Shown in pieces: positions 12,590 through 24,544 of a DNA stretch of 64,000 nucleotides. Each line of letters begins with the position of its first letter. Position 1 is the first letter of the stretch. Under the pieces are notes generated by a model. That model saw nothing but the letters and a program-made list of their open reading frames with translations. It was not told the origin of the DNA and did not search any database. Origin of the DNA: Paragordius varius (Eukaryota; Nematomorpha); assembly GCA_964247055.1 (NCBI GenBank), contig OZ176056.1, positions 6,510,001-6,574,000 of the forward strand, in the 5' to 3' direction. The position numbers and the translations under genes were made by a program.

Positions 12590-12905
12590 GGATATCATAT
12601 AGACCATTTACAGTTCATATTCACCCTTTCAACTCTCGAACAATTCTATTTTACTTTTGAAGTATTAAAATTGACCCTGAAATAAATTATTTTTTTTGAA
12701 TATCAAAATTACCTGTTTTTCATATTTTTAAAGAATAAAATTTCGTTAAATAAAATTTTGCGTAAAAACAATAGACTATGCCATAAAGAAATAATTCATA
12801 TTAAATACGATTGTATTGGCCTAAAAACTCTTATTTTTAGGGTGAATTTGGATTGTTCGAGAGTAAATTGGAATTGGGTGGGTGAATTTATGTGTAAATG
12901 ATATA
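12590..12905. repeat. MITE family A copy
   Basis: Palindromic, running from ATATAGACCATTTACAGTTC to GAATTTATGTGTAAATGATATATAG, with the family core (phrase TAGACTATGCCATAAAGAAAT on this strand). It is flanked by TA-rich sequence. The remaining 12000-12590 shows nothing beyond AT-rich spacer and the 5' flank of the LRR gene. Confidence 0.75.
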
Positions 12906-13081
12906 TAGTAATTATTTTTTTAGCATTCTAATTCGATCATTTATATTGAATATAACATTTAGTGTAGCGCTAAATGTCCCTTTATTTTTAATAAGAATAC
13001 TTGGTTAAATATATTATTGCTGTATTAACGAAATTATTTTGCTTATGCGTTTGCATTATCCTTAGCAGATAATGGTTTTTC

Positions 13082-13440
13082 AAACAAACATTTCGATCCG
13101 AATTGAGTTATCTAGTAACCCAAAACTATTGAGTTGATATTTTAAAAAAAAAACTACCGAAGAAACGGTTCCAGCTTAAATTTATGCTTCTATGCTAATA
13201 AAATTATATAAATAAGTGAAAATATAATTTAGCTTAAGGAAAAGATCCACATCAAACTATTTCCTCTCCGTAACAACATTTTTTGCAAAGTATCGTATTA
13301 TTTTATGCCAACGCTAAAATTAGAGTTTATTTTTAAATCACATTTAACATTAATATAAACAAAAAAAGTGAACTATTTATTATTTTCCCAATTAGCCGCA
13401 CACATGATACGTTGTCTAAATTTTTACCTAGACCCATGTT
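13082..13440 (+). repeat. degraded copy of MITE-like family E
   Basis: Shares the phrases CGAAGAAACGGTTCCAGCTTAAA, TTTATGCTTCTATG, CACATCAAACTATTTC and TGCAAAGTATCGTATT with 23880-24468 in the same order. The right terminus is lost. Confidence 0.5.
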
Positions 13441-13532
13441 CGGGTAAGTATTACTTACGTCCTTATGCTTAAATCCTTATGCTTACATCTTATGCTTAAA
13501 TCCTTATGCTGTCCTTATGCTTACATCCTTAT
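13440..13532. repeat. short tandem repeat, ~12-bp unit
   Basis: Seven or so copies of TCCTTATGCTTA-like units with small indels. No coding context. From 13533 to 14494 nothing further is recognised apart from low-complexity A+T sequence. Confidence 0.7.
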
Positions 13533-14502
13533 TCTCTATTGTTTTATAAGTATTTAATAAAAAAGACAAATTAATCAATAGATCAATATCCAATCATATA
13601 GTACTATATTGCGTTTCACACTACTTCCAACATACTATAAAATACAATTTAATTTCGACATATGTTTGATAAAAATTAAATTTTTTAAAAGAAACGAAAA
13701 ATCTCAGGAGTATTTTTTAATTTCATCAACTAGTATAATGGACAGTGCTTCATAAAATAATTTATATATATATTATTATCAGGAATTTCATGGTGTTTCA
13801 GTTGATGGGCTTATTAAGAAAATTTTTACACTTTTTGTGTTAATTTATCCATGCCGATGCAAAAGTTTAGCTTATTTAATAAATGTTTTTGGTAAAAACT
13901 AAAGACTTTTTACCAAAAAATCATATATTAACAACATAAATTATATTTTAAAAGCAAATCGAAAATTAGTTTTAATTTTTGGTTGGGGAACAAAATAGGC
14001 CTATTTATTTAAAAAATGAATGTTTTATATCAAAATCGTTTTGATACAATCCATAATTTATATTTGAAAGATATAATTTTTAGCAAAATTTTACTAAATC
14101 TATGGTTATAGCAGAGAGAAAACAAAGTAAACGATTTAAAACAATAAAATACTTTTTCCATATACTGCGTTTATAATTGGGGTTACCCAGGGTTTCGATT
14201 CAATACGTTCAACTTATTTTATGTTATATATAAGGTTTTTTACAAATTTAACCAACATTTTAAAGTAAAGAATCTTTCAATTAAAAATTTTAAAAACTTT
14301 AAGTTGGTCCTTATTTCAATGGGTAAAAACATAATTTTAATATATTTTTTAAATTTAAGTTTTCATAATTTATTATATATTTTTAATTTTAAAACTAACA
14401 TTTTCATTCAAAAAAAATTTTTCAACCCAAAAATATTTTAATACTAACTTTTTTTACTAAAAAATGTAATTAATAATCGAAACACTTAAATTGTGTTATA
14501 AC

Positions 14503-17500
14503 TAAGGTGACCAGTTTTTTTGGAGGAAAAAGCGGGACAAATCTGAAAAGGAAGGGCGGGGGGGAGGGGGGTCATTGGGGGGTACAACCAAAAAATTTTA
14601 TATAAAAAATTTATTGTAATATTTATTTATTTTTAACACAAATACATTATAAATATAAAAAAATTTGTACCTTACAGGTTGTTTGTACCTTATTCAATAA
14701 TACATGTGCACGAACAAAGGGTGAAGTGATTGTAATATTCTAGAAAAAAAATAATAAAGACGAAATTATCACAAAGTGCGCTGGGTGATGCAAGAAGCGG
14801 CACAAAAAATATTTTTAACAATTTAGCGAATAAACTTAATCAAAACATTATTGGCAGATACACAACGCTATTCAAACAGCTACTGATTTGTTACCCCTGG
14901 ATGTGGAAAATATAGACGTTAAAATGCTTGGATATTGTAGAACTGTTAGCTCTTTTGCCAGTGATTGAATTTATAAAAATGTGATCTCCTAGAATCCTAT
15001 TATCACAGGACAAAGGTAATTCCAAGTCAAAAAAGGTTAGAAAATAATTTTATACCATTACCTAATCGCAATATTATAAAGCATCCAGAAAAACAAGGTT
15101 CAATGAAATAGCCAGAAAAATATGTTTGATACAAACAGAAACGATTATTTGGAAGACAAGACGGTGCACAATGACACTTTTTGATGAAGTCTCATTATTA
15201 AATAAATATATTGAATGAAACCTTATATTATGGACAACAGAAAAAAATACGTAGGATAGAAATGGTTAAAATCATTTTTAAACAAATTATGTTCCATACA
15301 ATAATATTTTAATTGTAGAATTTGCATTATCTTTACCTGGAACCAACACTGCTACTGTGCACGTTTTTCCACAGTAAATTAGGTAAGGACACGGAATCAT
15401 AAATGTTGAATAAAAGCCATTTTATGTGTTCAAATATAATTTGACAAATTATGAAGACTTATACAATATTTTAAGTATTTTTGTTTATTTTTTAACACAA
15501 AAACTTTAAAGAAAATATTTTATTCTTTGGTATATTTTTTGTTTGAGTGAATGCGTTTTAGCAGATTGTCATCATTTTTTATATTGTAGAAGTCTTCACA
15601 AGAATTTGTCAAATTTTATTTGACAGATAAAACGGCCTTTAAAGTTTCAACATTTAAATTTGATTTTCCAATGTCCACACCTGATTTACTGTGGGAAAAA
15701 CGCGCACAGTAGCAGCGTTGGTTCCAGGTAAAAATGTAATATAGTTGGCTTCAAAATGTGAAATATTTCCAAACATTTCTTTTCTACTGTATATTTTTCT
15801 TTTGTCCATAATTTAAGTTTTTCATTATGATATGTCTTTTAACTAATCATTCTTCAGAAAAGAGATCATATTCTGTAAAATTACTCTTTGAGAATTTTTG
15901 GGAACAGATATAATCATATAATTTTTGAACATCGCACCAATTAAATTCTGATTTTAATGTTATACAATGATAATGATAAATTTATTGAATTGCGTCGTCC
16001 AGTCTTCCAAATAATCTTTACATTTTGTATAAAACATTTTTATATGGGAGGATATCTTGGCGATTTATTAAGCTTTGTTTTTCTAAATTATTTATGATAT
16101 TGCGGATGGTTAATGGTATAAAATTATTTTCTAACCGTTCTTGACATTGGAATTTTAGGTTACTAATTTCATTGGCTACTTCGATTGCCGAAATTTTGTC
16201 ACCTTCTATAAATTTAATAACATTTTAAAAGAGAGAAGCTTGATTATGTAAGAATTCTAACCATATTTTTGAAGAATCACTTTTAAAAATCTTTTTTAAA
16301 ATTGTAGGACATTTGTCCTGTGATAAAAAAAAGATTTTTACATTTTTAAAATTCTTTCGATAGCTGGCATAAAAGCTAACCAACGAGTTTACAATACCCA
16401 AGCATTTTTTGATATTGAGCTTCTGCATTTTCACAGAATTCTTTAAGCGTTTCAACACGTACCGTGTATATATAAAAATAGGAATATATTTTAACAACTA
16501 CATTTTCCACATCTAGGGGTAACAAATCAGCAGCTGTTTGAATAGCATTGTGTATTATATGCGCTGCACACCCGACGCCAATAATGTTTTGATTAAGATT
16601 ATCTGTGAATTTATGAAAAATATTTGTTCCCCTCCTTGCTTTTCCACCGAAGTTCGTATTGTTGTTGTCAGCGCAATATGCGATAATTTTGTCTTTTAAA
16701 TCAATTTTTTCTAGAATATGCATTATTGAAGTAAATATTATTCGGAATTTTCACCGGATACAGATATTAAATCTAAAATTTTAATTTTTACTCCGGTTTC
16801 TGAATCCAAATATCTTATTAAAGTGGGAAATAATTTTGTTTCATGGTGATTTGATGCATCAGAGTATAGGGATAAAAAATTAATTTTCAGCAAATCTTTT
16901 TGTATTTCAGATAATGCATGTGGCCAAAGGACATGGCATACAATGGCTTCAGCCTTTGTACGGGCACATGTAAATTTTTTATGGAATAACGTGCGAATAA
17001 CTTGTGAGGTACAGTCCATAGATCTAAAGGAATGATTGTGATTAACGGCGTGAAAAGATAAAACGCCTTCGGCTAATGCCAAATTCTTTTCTTCCTCTCC
17101 AAAAGCGGTTTTTCCATAAAAATCGCTCATTTTGTAAGATGATGCCGCCATATCCAAACATTTTTTTATTTTCTGTGTTTCCATATGCTTTGTATTATCA
17201 TGCTTGCCGCCATGTTCTAAGGTGAATTCCCCCTCGCATAAAAAACATTTAACAAATGATTCATTCTTCGTTTTGATAAAAGGAAATTCTTTCATTTATT
17301 TATCGTTGAATTTACAACCTCTTTTTGTGCTCCTAGTTATAAACTACTATTAGTATAATAAATATTATATTACCTTAATTTTCTGGACGTGTAAGGTACC
17401 GATTTGTGGTATCAATTTGTCATTTAAGCTACCGATTTGTGGTATTAATTTGGCTTTTTGATATGTTAGCAAGTAATAAAACTAAAATATTAGCATAGTA

Positions 17501-17829
17501 AATATTATATTACCTTAATTTTCTGAAATAAACATGTAAGCTACCGATTTGTGGTATTAATTTGTCTTTTAATCTAGAGATTTGTGGTATTAACTTGGCT
17601 TTTTGATAATGATGACAGTAGTAGTAGTAGGAAGCAAAGTGTATAATTATATGATGTAAATTCAAAAATAATAATTATTTTTAATTTAAACATAAAAAAT
17701 TTTAATTTAAAATTGAATAGATTTTAAAGATATTTAATAATAAAAATATTTAAACGGATAAAAAAATTTATTTGATTAAAAAAAATTATTTTAAATAATC
17801 GTGAAAAAGCGGGACGTCTGGTCACCTTA
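14503..17829 (-). mobile_element. hAT transposon with 8-bp target duplication and internal tail-to-tail palindrome (copy 1)
   Basis: Seen: terminal inverted repeats TAAGGTGACCAG at 14503 and CTGGTCACCTTA ending at 17829, flanked by identical GTTATAAC at 14495-14502 and 17830-17837, which fits the hAT 8-bp pattern nTnnnnAn. Minus-strand coding runs from about 17295. Pieces at 17295-16738 and 16723-16376 include a CxxC finger (KCFLCEGEF ... KHMETQK), LYSDASNHHETKLFP, YCADNNNTNFGG and GVGCAAHIIHNA. The C-terminal dimerisation motif SLPGTNAAT, with a VFPTVNQ-like continuation, lies near 15740-15640. The reading frame is broken at several places. From about 15590 to 14670 the same 3' half is present again on the plus strand, inverted and internally deleted (the SLPGTNTAT motif near 15330). 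Next to the 5' end (17389-17610), the phrase CTACCGATTTGTGGTATTAA occurs three to four times. Confidence 0.9.
16376..17295 (-). pseudogene. hAT transposase, broken
   Basis: Two main open pieces, 17295-16738 and 16723-16376, belong to one transposase: an N-terminal zinc-finger-like segment, then the first catalytic Asp in LYSDASN, the second in YCADNN, then the conserved GVGCAAHIIHNA block. The short gap between the pieces is a frame break. Further C-terminal pieces continue to about 15640. The protein type resembles the hAT transposases related to vertebrate ZMYM6/KIAA1586-like genes. It is not expected to be active. Confidence 0.8.
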
Positions 17830-18310
17830 GTTATAACCATATTAAAATAATTTCTAAAATTGAAAGTTTATGAATTATATATTATTCGATAACTATATGC
17901 TTAAGACTAATGTATCGAAATGATAAATGCGATTAAAATACTAAAATTGTTTTAATTTTTTTGCGATAGCCAAAATTAAAATATCGCATTTTTATCCAAC
18001 ATTAGGTCAAACAAAATTAAATACAATAGAGGAAAATGCATAAATTTATCTGCTAATTAAGGATTAAACGTAAAGTATTAAACGTAAAGTATTATCGATG
18101 AAAATTAGAGCGAAGCTAAAAAACTCACTTTGGCATTAAATTTGAATCATACAATTTGATATTATACGGTAGATATTAATTTTTATATATCATATATTTA
18201 CTCCGTATATAGAGTTGACCTAATATATCGCCTCAAAAACTATTTTAAGCTTATATTGATAATGTGCATTATAGCAAAAATGGCGTTTAAGTTTTATAAA
18301 ATATGCATAA

Positions 18311-18319
<9 letters not shown>

Positions 18320-18349
<30 letters not shown>
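18320..18349. repeat. (TA)n microsatellite
   Basis: Uninterrupted TA directly abutting the hAT-like terminus at 18350. A second tract lies at about 18455-18470. From 17838 to 18320 nothing is recognised. Confidence 0.8.
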
Positions 18350-18352
<3 letters not shown>

Positions 18353-18639
18353 GGCTTCTTAAACTTTTGTAACTCCCGACCCCATTTATGATTGCGAGTT
18401 TCTTAACGACCCCAACAAATATAAAAGAAAAATAAATTAATATTTTTTGATGATATATATATATATATATTATGCATATGAAAATATATAAATTTAGGAG
18501 TATTAAAACATTAAAATTGATAATCACACAAAACGTTATAGAAATATTTTTATTATGGTTTCAAAAACAAAAGTGGATTCTGAATTCTCTCAAATTTATC
18601 CAAATAATTGCGTAATAAATATCAAATTAAAATTTACGT

Positions 18640-20400
18640 TAAAAATTTGATGAGATGGATGTACCTGTTCTATATTGCATAACAAATCAAATCTTGATAT
18701 AATGTTTGAAGCTTCTAGACGTAACACCTCTTCAACATTTGTTATCGCTGAACGCTATTGGGATTTAATGTGTGTTAAATCTGAGAAAGTAACTTCACAT
18801 AAATATGTGGTGTTGAATGGCATATGTACATACCTTACCGGCGATTGTGGGAAACTCAGTTCAAGTTCCGATCCAGAATTCAGTCAAGAGCTTTTTTTGG
18901 AATTGTTTCTTTAAGTTTGAGTCACACGAAAGCAAATTCATCTTGAGGTTTAAGTGGCAGATGATGAATCTCACTTAAGCCATCCCAAACGGCTTTTGAT
19001 TCCAAACTATTTTTTTTAAATCAATATCATTATAAAATATGTCAGGAACTGTATTTCTAGCGCTTTTAAGCGATCTGCAATAATTTTTGCAATAAAAGTT
19101 TTACAATGAATTTTCTCAATTACAAAATTGGTGACACTGCCTTCTTTTCCAAATGATGATTTTTTAAAAAACTTTTTATCGTTTGAAATTAATATATTTC
19201 AATTTTTTCCTTAAAACATATTAAAATCGTTTATCGTAAAAATATCTGACAAATAACACAGCACATAGCCAAGAGTCATTTTTATAAAAAACAGCAAATT
19301 CACTTTTTCGTTCGGTTAAAAATATTTCGATCTCGAATAACAATAATTCTTTTTAAACTTTGACCTTTTGACAACCATCTTACTTCTGCATGTAATAATA
19401 AAGTTGTGTAGTTGGAATCCGTATCCTTACAGAAATTTAAAAATAAGCGATTGTTAAGGGCATGGCTCTTAATAATATGACATTAACAGCATCCTGAAGC
19501 ACATCGTTCAATTCTGGTGCTAATTTTTTTGCTGCAAGAGCCTCTCGAATAAGACAATGAGTAAAAGTTATATGATCATGATGAGCAGCATGAAAAAATA
19601 ATTTAAAACCAATATTTTTGATCGTTATCGCTCTTACACCATCTGTGCATATTCCATAGCAATTTTCCATTCTAAACCTTCTGATTTTACAAATTCGTCA
19701 ACTTTACAATATATATCTTTCTAATATAGTCCATAGGACAAAATAACAATTCTTCCTCCACGCTTTCTTTATAAATGTACCTGACATATATTAACAACTG
19801 AGCCAGTTTAGTAATATCAGTTGTTTCGTCCAACTTAAGCGAAAATTATGGGCTTTCTTTAATTCTTGTTCCTTGTTAATATCAGAAATTCTATTCCAAA
19901 AGTGTCGTTCGACAAAGGAATTTTTCGAACATCATTGCCTTATTTTCTTCCATGTAGTATTTCTACCATTTTTAGCAGCAAGTAACACATAGATCTTCTC
20001 CAATGTTGAACGGCTTTTTATTTTCAGCAATTCAGTATAAACTGCATATGATGCTAGTAGATATTTTTTATTAACGGTTCTAAATTTTTCGATGTTTTTC
20101 TTTTCTTTACACAGTCTTTCAAAATATTCTTTGGGTTTATCGACTTACGTGTTTTGATTCAAGATGTCTTCCTAATTTTGATGGTTGTATAATCTCCGAA
20201 GCGAATAATTCATTTCAGATTAAACAAAGAGGTGTTGTTACCCTTACAATTTTGAAATGTAAAGCCAAATCGAAGAAAATACTCATCATTTATTTTTCGC
20301 ACATTAAATGTCTCTTTTCCAATACTTTGTCCTGTCTGAGAAGGTTTGTTGGTTTATCATCTGCGTCACTACCATTCTTATCTAAGTTCAGTCATTTATC
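18640..20400 (-). pseudogene. ZBED5/FAM200-like hAT transposase, decayed
   Basis: Read on the minus strand from about 20400: RKINDEYFLRFGFTF (BED-finger leader), then HLESKHV-like sequence; 19670-19437 gives GICTDGVRAITIKN, THCLIREALAAKKLAPEL and VNVILLRAMPL, diagnostic of the ZBED5/GTF2IRD2/FAM200 family; the C-terminal end near 18860-18660 gives FNTTYLCEVTFSDLTHIKS and EEVLRLEASNIISRF, the hAT dimerisation segment. Multiple stops and shifts occur throughout, so this is an old DNA-transposon fossil. Confidence 0.8.
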
Positions 20401-20569
20401 CGTGGACAAACAATATTTTTATATACATGTTGCAGATTGTATTTGATTTATAATTGCCAAATAAATAATACAAAATTATTGTTACAGGGGACAATAACAA
20501 ATTACAACACTAGAAGAGCATCAACACACCACTAATATAATTGTTTTTTTATTAGACACTAGCGTGAAT

Positions 20570-20609
20570 CTCGTGCTGCTACGCAGCCCGAGGAAGTCTT
20601 TCGGACTTC
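20570..20609 (+). other. two adjacent GC-rich hairpins
   Basis: 20570-20592 folds as CTCG..CTGC(TAC)GCAG..CGAG, and 20593-20609 as GAAGTC(tttcg)GACTTC. They lie immediately before the satellite array in otherwise A+T-rich DNA. Function unknown; possibly an element terminus. Confidence 0.55.
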
Positions 20610-20621
20610 TGGGGGGGGTTC

Positions 20622-22812
20622 TAAGTTTGGATTTGAATGGGTACCGTTTTTCCTATAGATCACAAAGCCAGCATTTTCCATTTTTATAAATATATAGATT
20701 ACCATAAATAATGTTTTAATATCCATATATCTTTTAACATGCGATACATATAGAAGATACTCCTTACTCAGCAGCTATCATCAAAGAAACGCTTGACTAA
20801 AATTTTTGCCTTTTAACAGGCAATACGAAAAATCTTTCTCGAATTTTTACAGTCTCATACCGTGGGCAAAAAATACAATCAAAAAATATTTTTGTGGACT
20901 TTGTTTTTTTTTTTGAAAAAAATGGCATTTTACGGGGGTAGCGGGTAAAAAGAGGGCCAAAATCAAAAAAGTGACTCGACCATGTTCGGCGCAATCGAAA
21001 ATAAGTAAACAAAAATCGTATTTGAAATTGAATGGTCAAACACGTTCTCCAAAAAATTGACTTAACCCATTTTTCACACGGGGTGGGCCCAAACTGGGGA
21101 CCTAATTCCAAAAAAGGGCGAAGCTATTGTCGGGGCATTCATTAACGATAAAATTTTTTCGATGTTTGGATTTGAATGGGTTCACCGGTTTTCCGGAAAG
21201 AGATCACAAAGTTATATTAAAAATCAGTTTTTAGCGGGTAGCTCCTTACCCAGCAGCTATCAAATAAACGGTGGACTAAAATTTTGCCTTTTAACAGGGA
21301 ATACGTGGAATTTTTATTGAATTTTTACGGTCTCATACGTAGGGCTAAAAATCGATTTAGAAAATTATTTTTGTGGACTTTGTTTTTTGAAAAAAATGGC
21401 ATTTTAAGGGGGGACTGGGTAAAAAGAGGGCCTAAATCAAAAAAGTGACTCGACTATGTTCGGCGCAATCGAAAATAAGTAAACAAAAATCATAGAAATT
21501 GAATGGTCCAACACGTTCTCCGGAAAATTGTCTCAAAAACACGATTTTGTGGACTTCTGTTTTCAAAAAAAACCCGTTTTTCATACGGGGTGGGCCCGAA
21601 CTGGGGGCCTATAATCAAAAAAAGGGCGAAGCTATTGTCGGGACATTTATTAATGATTATATTTTTTCGATATTTGGATTTGATTGGGTCTACCGGTTTT
21701 CCTGTACCAGATCACAAAGCCAGCATTTTCCATTTTTATAAATATATAGATTACCATAAATAATGTATTAATATCCATATATCTTTTAACATGCTATACA
21801 TATGATAGATACTCCTTACTCAGCATCTATCATTAAAGAAACGCTTGACTAAAATTTTTGCCTTTTAACAGGCAATACGAAAAATCTTTCTCGAATTTTT
21901 ACAGTCTCATACCGTGGGCAAAAAAATACAATTAAAAAAATATTTTTGTGGACTTTGTTTTTTTTTGAAAAAAATGGCATTTTACGGGGGTAGCGGGTAA
22001 AAAGAGGGCCTAAATCAAAAAAGTGACTCGACCATGTTCGGCGCAATCGAAAATAAGTAAACAAAAATCGTATTTGAAATTAAATGGTCAAACACGTTCT
22101 CCAAAAAATTGACTTAACCCATTTTTCACACGGGGTGGGCCCGAACTGGGGACCTAATTCCAAAAAAGGGCGAAGCTATTGTCGGGGCATTCATTAATGA
22201 TAAAATTTTTTCGATGTTTGGATTTGAATGGGTTCACCGGTTTTCCGGAAACAGATCACAAAGTTATATGAAAAATCAGTTTTTAGCGGGTAGCTCCTTA
22301 CCCAGCAGCTATCATCAAATAAACGGTGGACTAAAATTTTTGCCTTTTAACAGGGAATACGTGGAATCTTTATTGAATTTTTACGGTCTCATACCTAGGG
22401 CGAAAAATCGATTTAAAAAATTATTTTTGTGGACTTTGTTTTTTGAAAAAGGTGGCATTTTACGGGGGGAGCGGGTAAAAAGAGGGCCTAAATCAAAAAA
22501 GTGGCTCGGCTATGTTCAGCGCAATCGAAAATAAGTAAATAAAAATCATATTTAAAATTGAATGGTCCAACACGTTCTCCGGAAAATTGTCTCAAAAACA
22601 CGATTTTGTGGACTTCTGTTTTCAAAAAAAACCGTTTTTCACACGGGGTGGGCCCAAACTGGGGGCCTATTTCAAAAAAAGGGCGAAGCTATTGTCGGGA
22701 CATTTATTAATGATTATATTTTTTCGATATTTGGATTTGATTGGGTCTACCGGTTTTCCTGTACCAGATCACAAAGCCAGCATTTTCCATTTTTATAAAT
22801 ATATAGATTCCC
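20622..22812. repeat. satellite array, ~525-bp units in a ~1050-bp dimer
   Basis: Four units begin at TTTGGATTTGAATGGG or near variants (20629, 21166, 21674, 22212), with a partial fifth from about 22732. Units 1 and 3 (A type) and 2 and 4 (B type) resemble each other most, giving a 1045-1058-base higher-order period. Landmarks in each unit are GGGCGAAGCTATTGTCGGG, GTGACTCGAC(C/T)ATGTTCGGC and CACGGGGTGGGCCC. It is relatively GC-rich. Several ORFs of 70-106 codons occur in different frames in different units, which argues against conserved protein. Confidence 0.88.
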
Positions 22813-22818
22813 AGAGAC

Positions 22819-23843
22819 AATGGGTCGGGTGATAAAAAACTTTTTTTGACTTGACTTGCAAGTTTTTCGAGTCATGGCTTGCTTTCATGTGATAAAAAAA
22901 ATTTAACATTACACGACTTAAGTCAAGCAAGAAAACTTGATAAGGAGGTGATAAAAAATCATATGATCAAGTAAAACTTAAAGATTTTGCAAGTGTGGTG
23001 TAGGGCACACTTGACAGATTTAAAAATATGGATAAACTTATTTTGGAAACTATTCATGTATAAAATTTAGGTTTTATATGTAAATTCAAACCTTTGTTAA
23101 TGCTATAAGTTGTTAATTTTATAAAATTTGGCTTATCTATTCATTGGGTGGATATAAAAGCGGATAAATTTATAGAAAAACTCTGTATTTAATAACATGG
23201 CATATAAAAATATGCTGAATATATCAATTCCGTGACCGCAAAAAAATTGGATTCAACATTTCTTAAAATTAATAATTAAATAAAAATCTTGTAAAATTTC
23301 AATTCTTCGTTTATAAAAACTTCACTATTAAACAATGTAAAGAATTTATTTCATCATAAATTTATTTCGAATGTAATGTTTATAATCAATTGAAAATATT
23401 TATGTTATATTGTATAAAGATCTTCCCATTATATTTGCAACTGGACTCCAAACAAAATAAGTAGTGTGGTAAAATAATGGAAAGTATTTTAAGGGCCAAT
23501 GGTTTCATCAATCTAAAATTTATTACCAGACTCAAAATTTAGAAAACTCTATATATTAAATAAGATACGTGCCAGTGAGTTTGAAATACTTCAATAAACG
23601 CATATTATATTTATTGTTTATCTTTTGATGCCTTATTTCTAAAATTTTAGCTGAAAATGATCAAAAAAGTTTCCATAAAATTCGAATTGGGTGGCAAAAA
23701 ACTGTTACATTCATAAGCAAAAGACTTGACTTAAGTGTTTTTTTATGACCGATCTTCAAGTGTATGCTGGCTTAAGTAATCTTGCTCAACTTACCACGCT
23801 TGGCTTACAAGTCAAGTGTGACTTTTTTATCACCCCACCCAAT
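22819..23843. mobile_element. ~1-kb non-autonomous DNA element (family F)
   Basis: The ends are inverted: AATGGGTCGGGTGATAAAAAA at 22819 and TTTTTTATCACCCCACCCAAT ending near 23843. The subterminal parts are also inverted: TTGACTTGACTTGCAAGTTT near 22847 and GGCTTACAAGTCAAGTGTGA near 23802. The interior has no coding potential. Superfamily not assigned. Confidence 0.7.
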
Positions 23844-23879
23844 GATTGTTATTTTACTTTATAACAATAATTTTACGAA

Positions 23880-24468
23880 TTAACACTTCGATTCAAATTG
23901 GGGTATCTAAATACCCCAGACTAAATTTAAATTATTTTTTTTAAAAAACTACTGAAGGAAACGGTCCCAATTTAAATTTATGCTTCTATTGATAAAAATT
24001 TTATAAATATGCCAAAATATCTTGATAAAATTTTGTTTCGAAAAAAAAGTTTCACCTCAAACTACTTCGACGCCATTTTTATTTTGCAAAAATTTTGCAA
24101 AATATCGTCTTGATTTTATTTTAAGGGTAAATATAAAGCTTATTTTTTATATAAATTACATCTAACATTGATAGAGATAGAAAAAGCGGTTTATTTTGTA
24201 TTATTTTTTAATTTTACAATTTGACACATGTCACGTTCACGAAATTTTTACCTTTCAGTTTTATCTTAAAATAAGTTATATCAAGTATTTTTGAATAAAT
24301 TTTTTTATATATTTCGGTTTATTAATGTTATATAAGTGCAAAATTTTGCCATGGTTTTGATTGCTTCCATACTTTTTAAACTATTTGATTTTAAACAGGC
24401 CTGGAGTATACAACTACCCCTAATTTGAATCGAAGGACTAAAATGAGTGTGTTGTATCCAAGTGTTAA
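23880..24468 (+). repeat. MITE-like family E, most complete copy
   Basis: TTAACACTTCGATTCAAATT at 23880 and CCAAGTGTTAA ending at 24468 form inverted ends; the phrase TTCGATTCAAATTGGGGTA recurs inverted near 24430. A detached end with the same phrase lies at about 24598-24655. Confidence 0.65.
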
Positions 24469-24544
24469 AAAACACTTTTATTAAATTAATTTTAATCACT
24501 CGCGACCCCAAATAGGGTTGCGACCCATAGTTTAAGTAGCCGTG

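Larger units (their letters stand above)
18350..24544 (-). mobile_element. probable composite ZBED-type hAT element split by nested insertions
   Basis: The left end is CAGGGCTTCTTAAACTTTTG followed by a CGACCCC-containing subterminus. The right end reads, inverted, CACGGCTACTTAAACTATGG then GTCGC and GGGGTCGCGAG, ending at 24544. These ends match each other and resemble Charlie/ZBED hAT termini. Minus-strand transposase relics fill 18640-20400. Between the transposase start and the right end lie a satellite array (20622-22812), a MITE (22819-23843) and a family E MITE (23880-24468). No target duplication is readable because the left flank is a TA repeat. That both ends belong to one element is inference. 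Confidence 0.5.

Noticed and set aside
14520-14590. G-rich tract as a regulatory G-quadruplex
   Set aside because: It is the subterminal region of the hAT element (similar to the C-rich stretch near 61085 in copy 2) and has no gene context.
18675-18914. Plus-strand 79-codon open frame
   Set aside because: The minus strand here encodes the C-terminal end of a ZBED-type transposase; the plus frame is its shadow.
20760-20800. Hammerhead ribozyme core (TGATGA on the minus strand) in the satellite
   Set aside because: The GAAA box and a matching cleavage stem could not be found in register.
20797-22832. Several 70-106 codon open frames in the satellite region as genes
   Set aside because: They occur in different frames and strands in different units and are not conserved between units.
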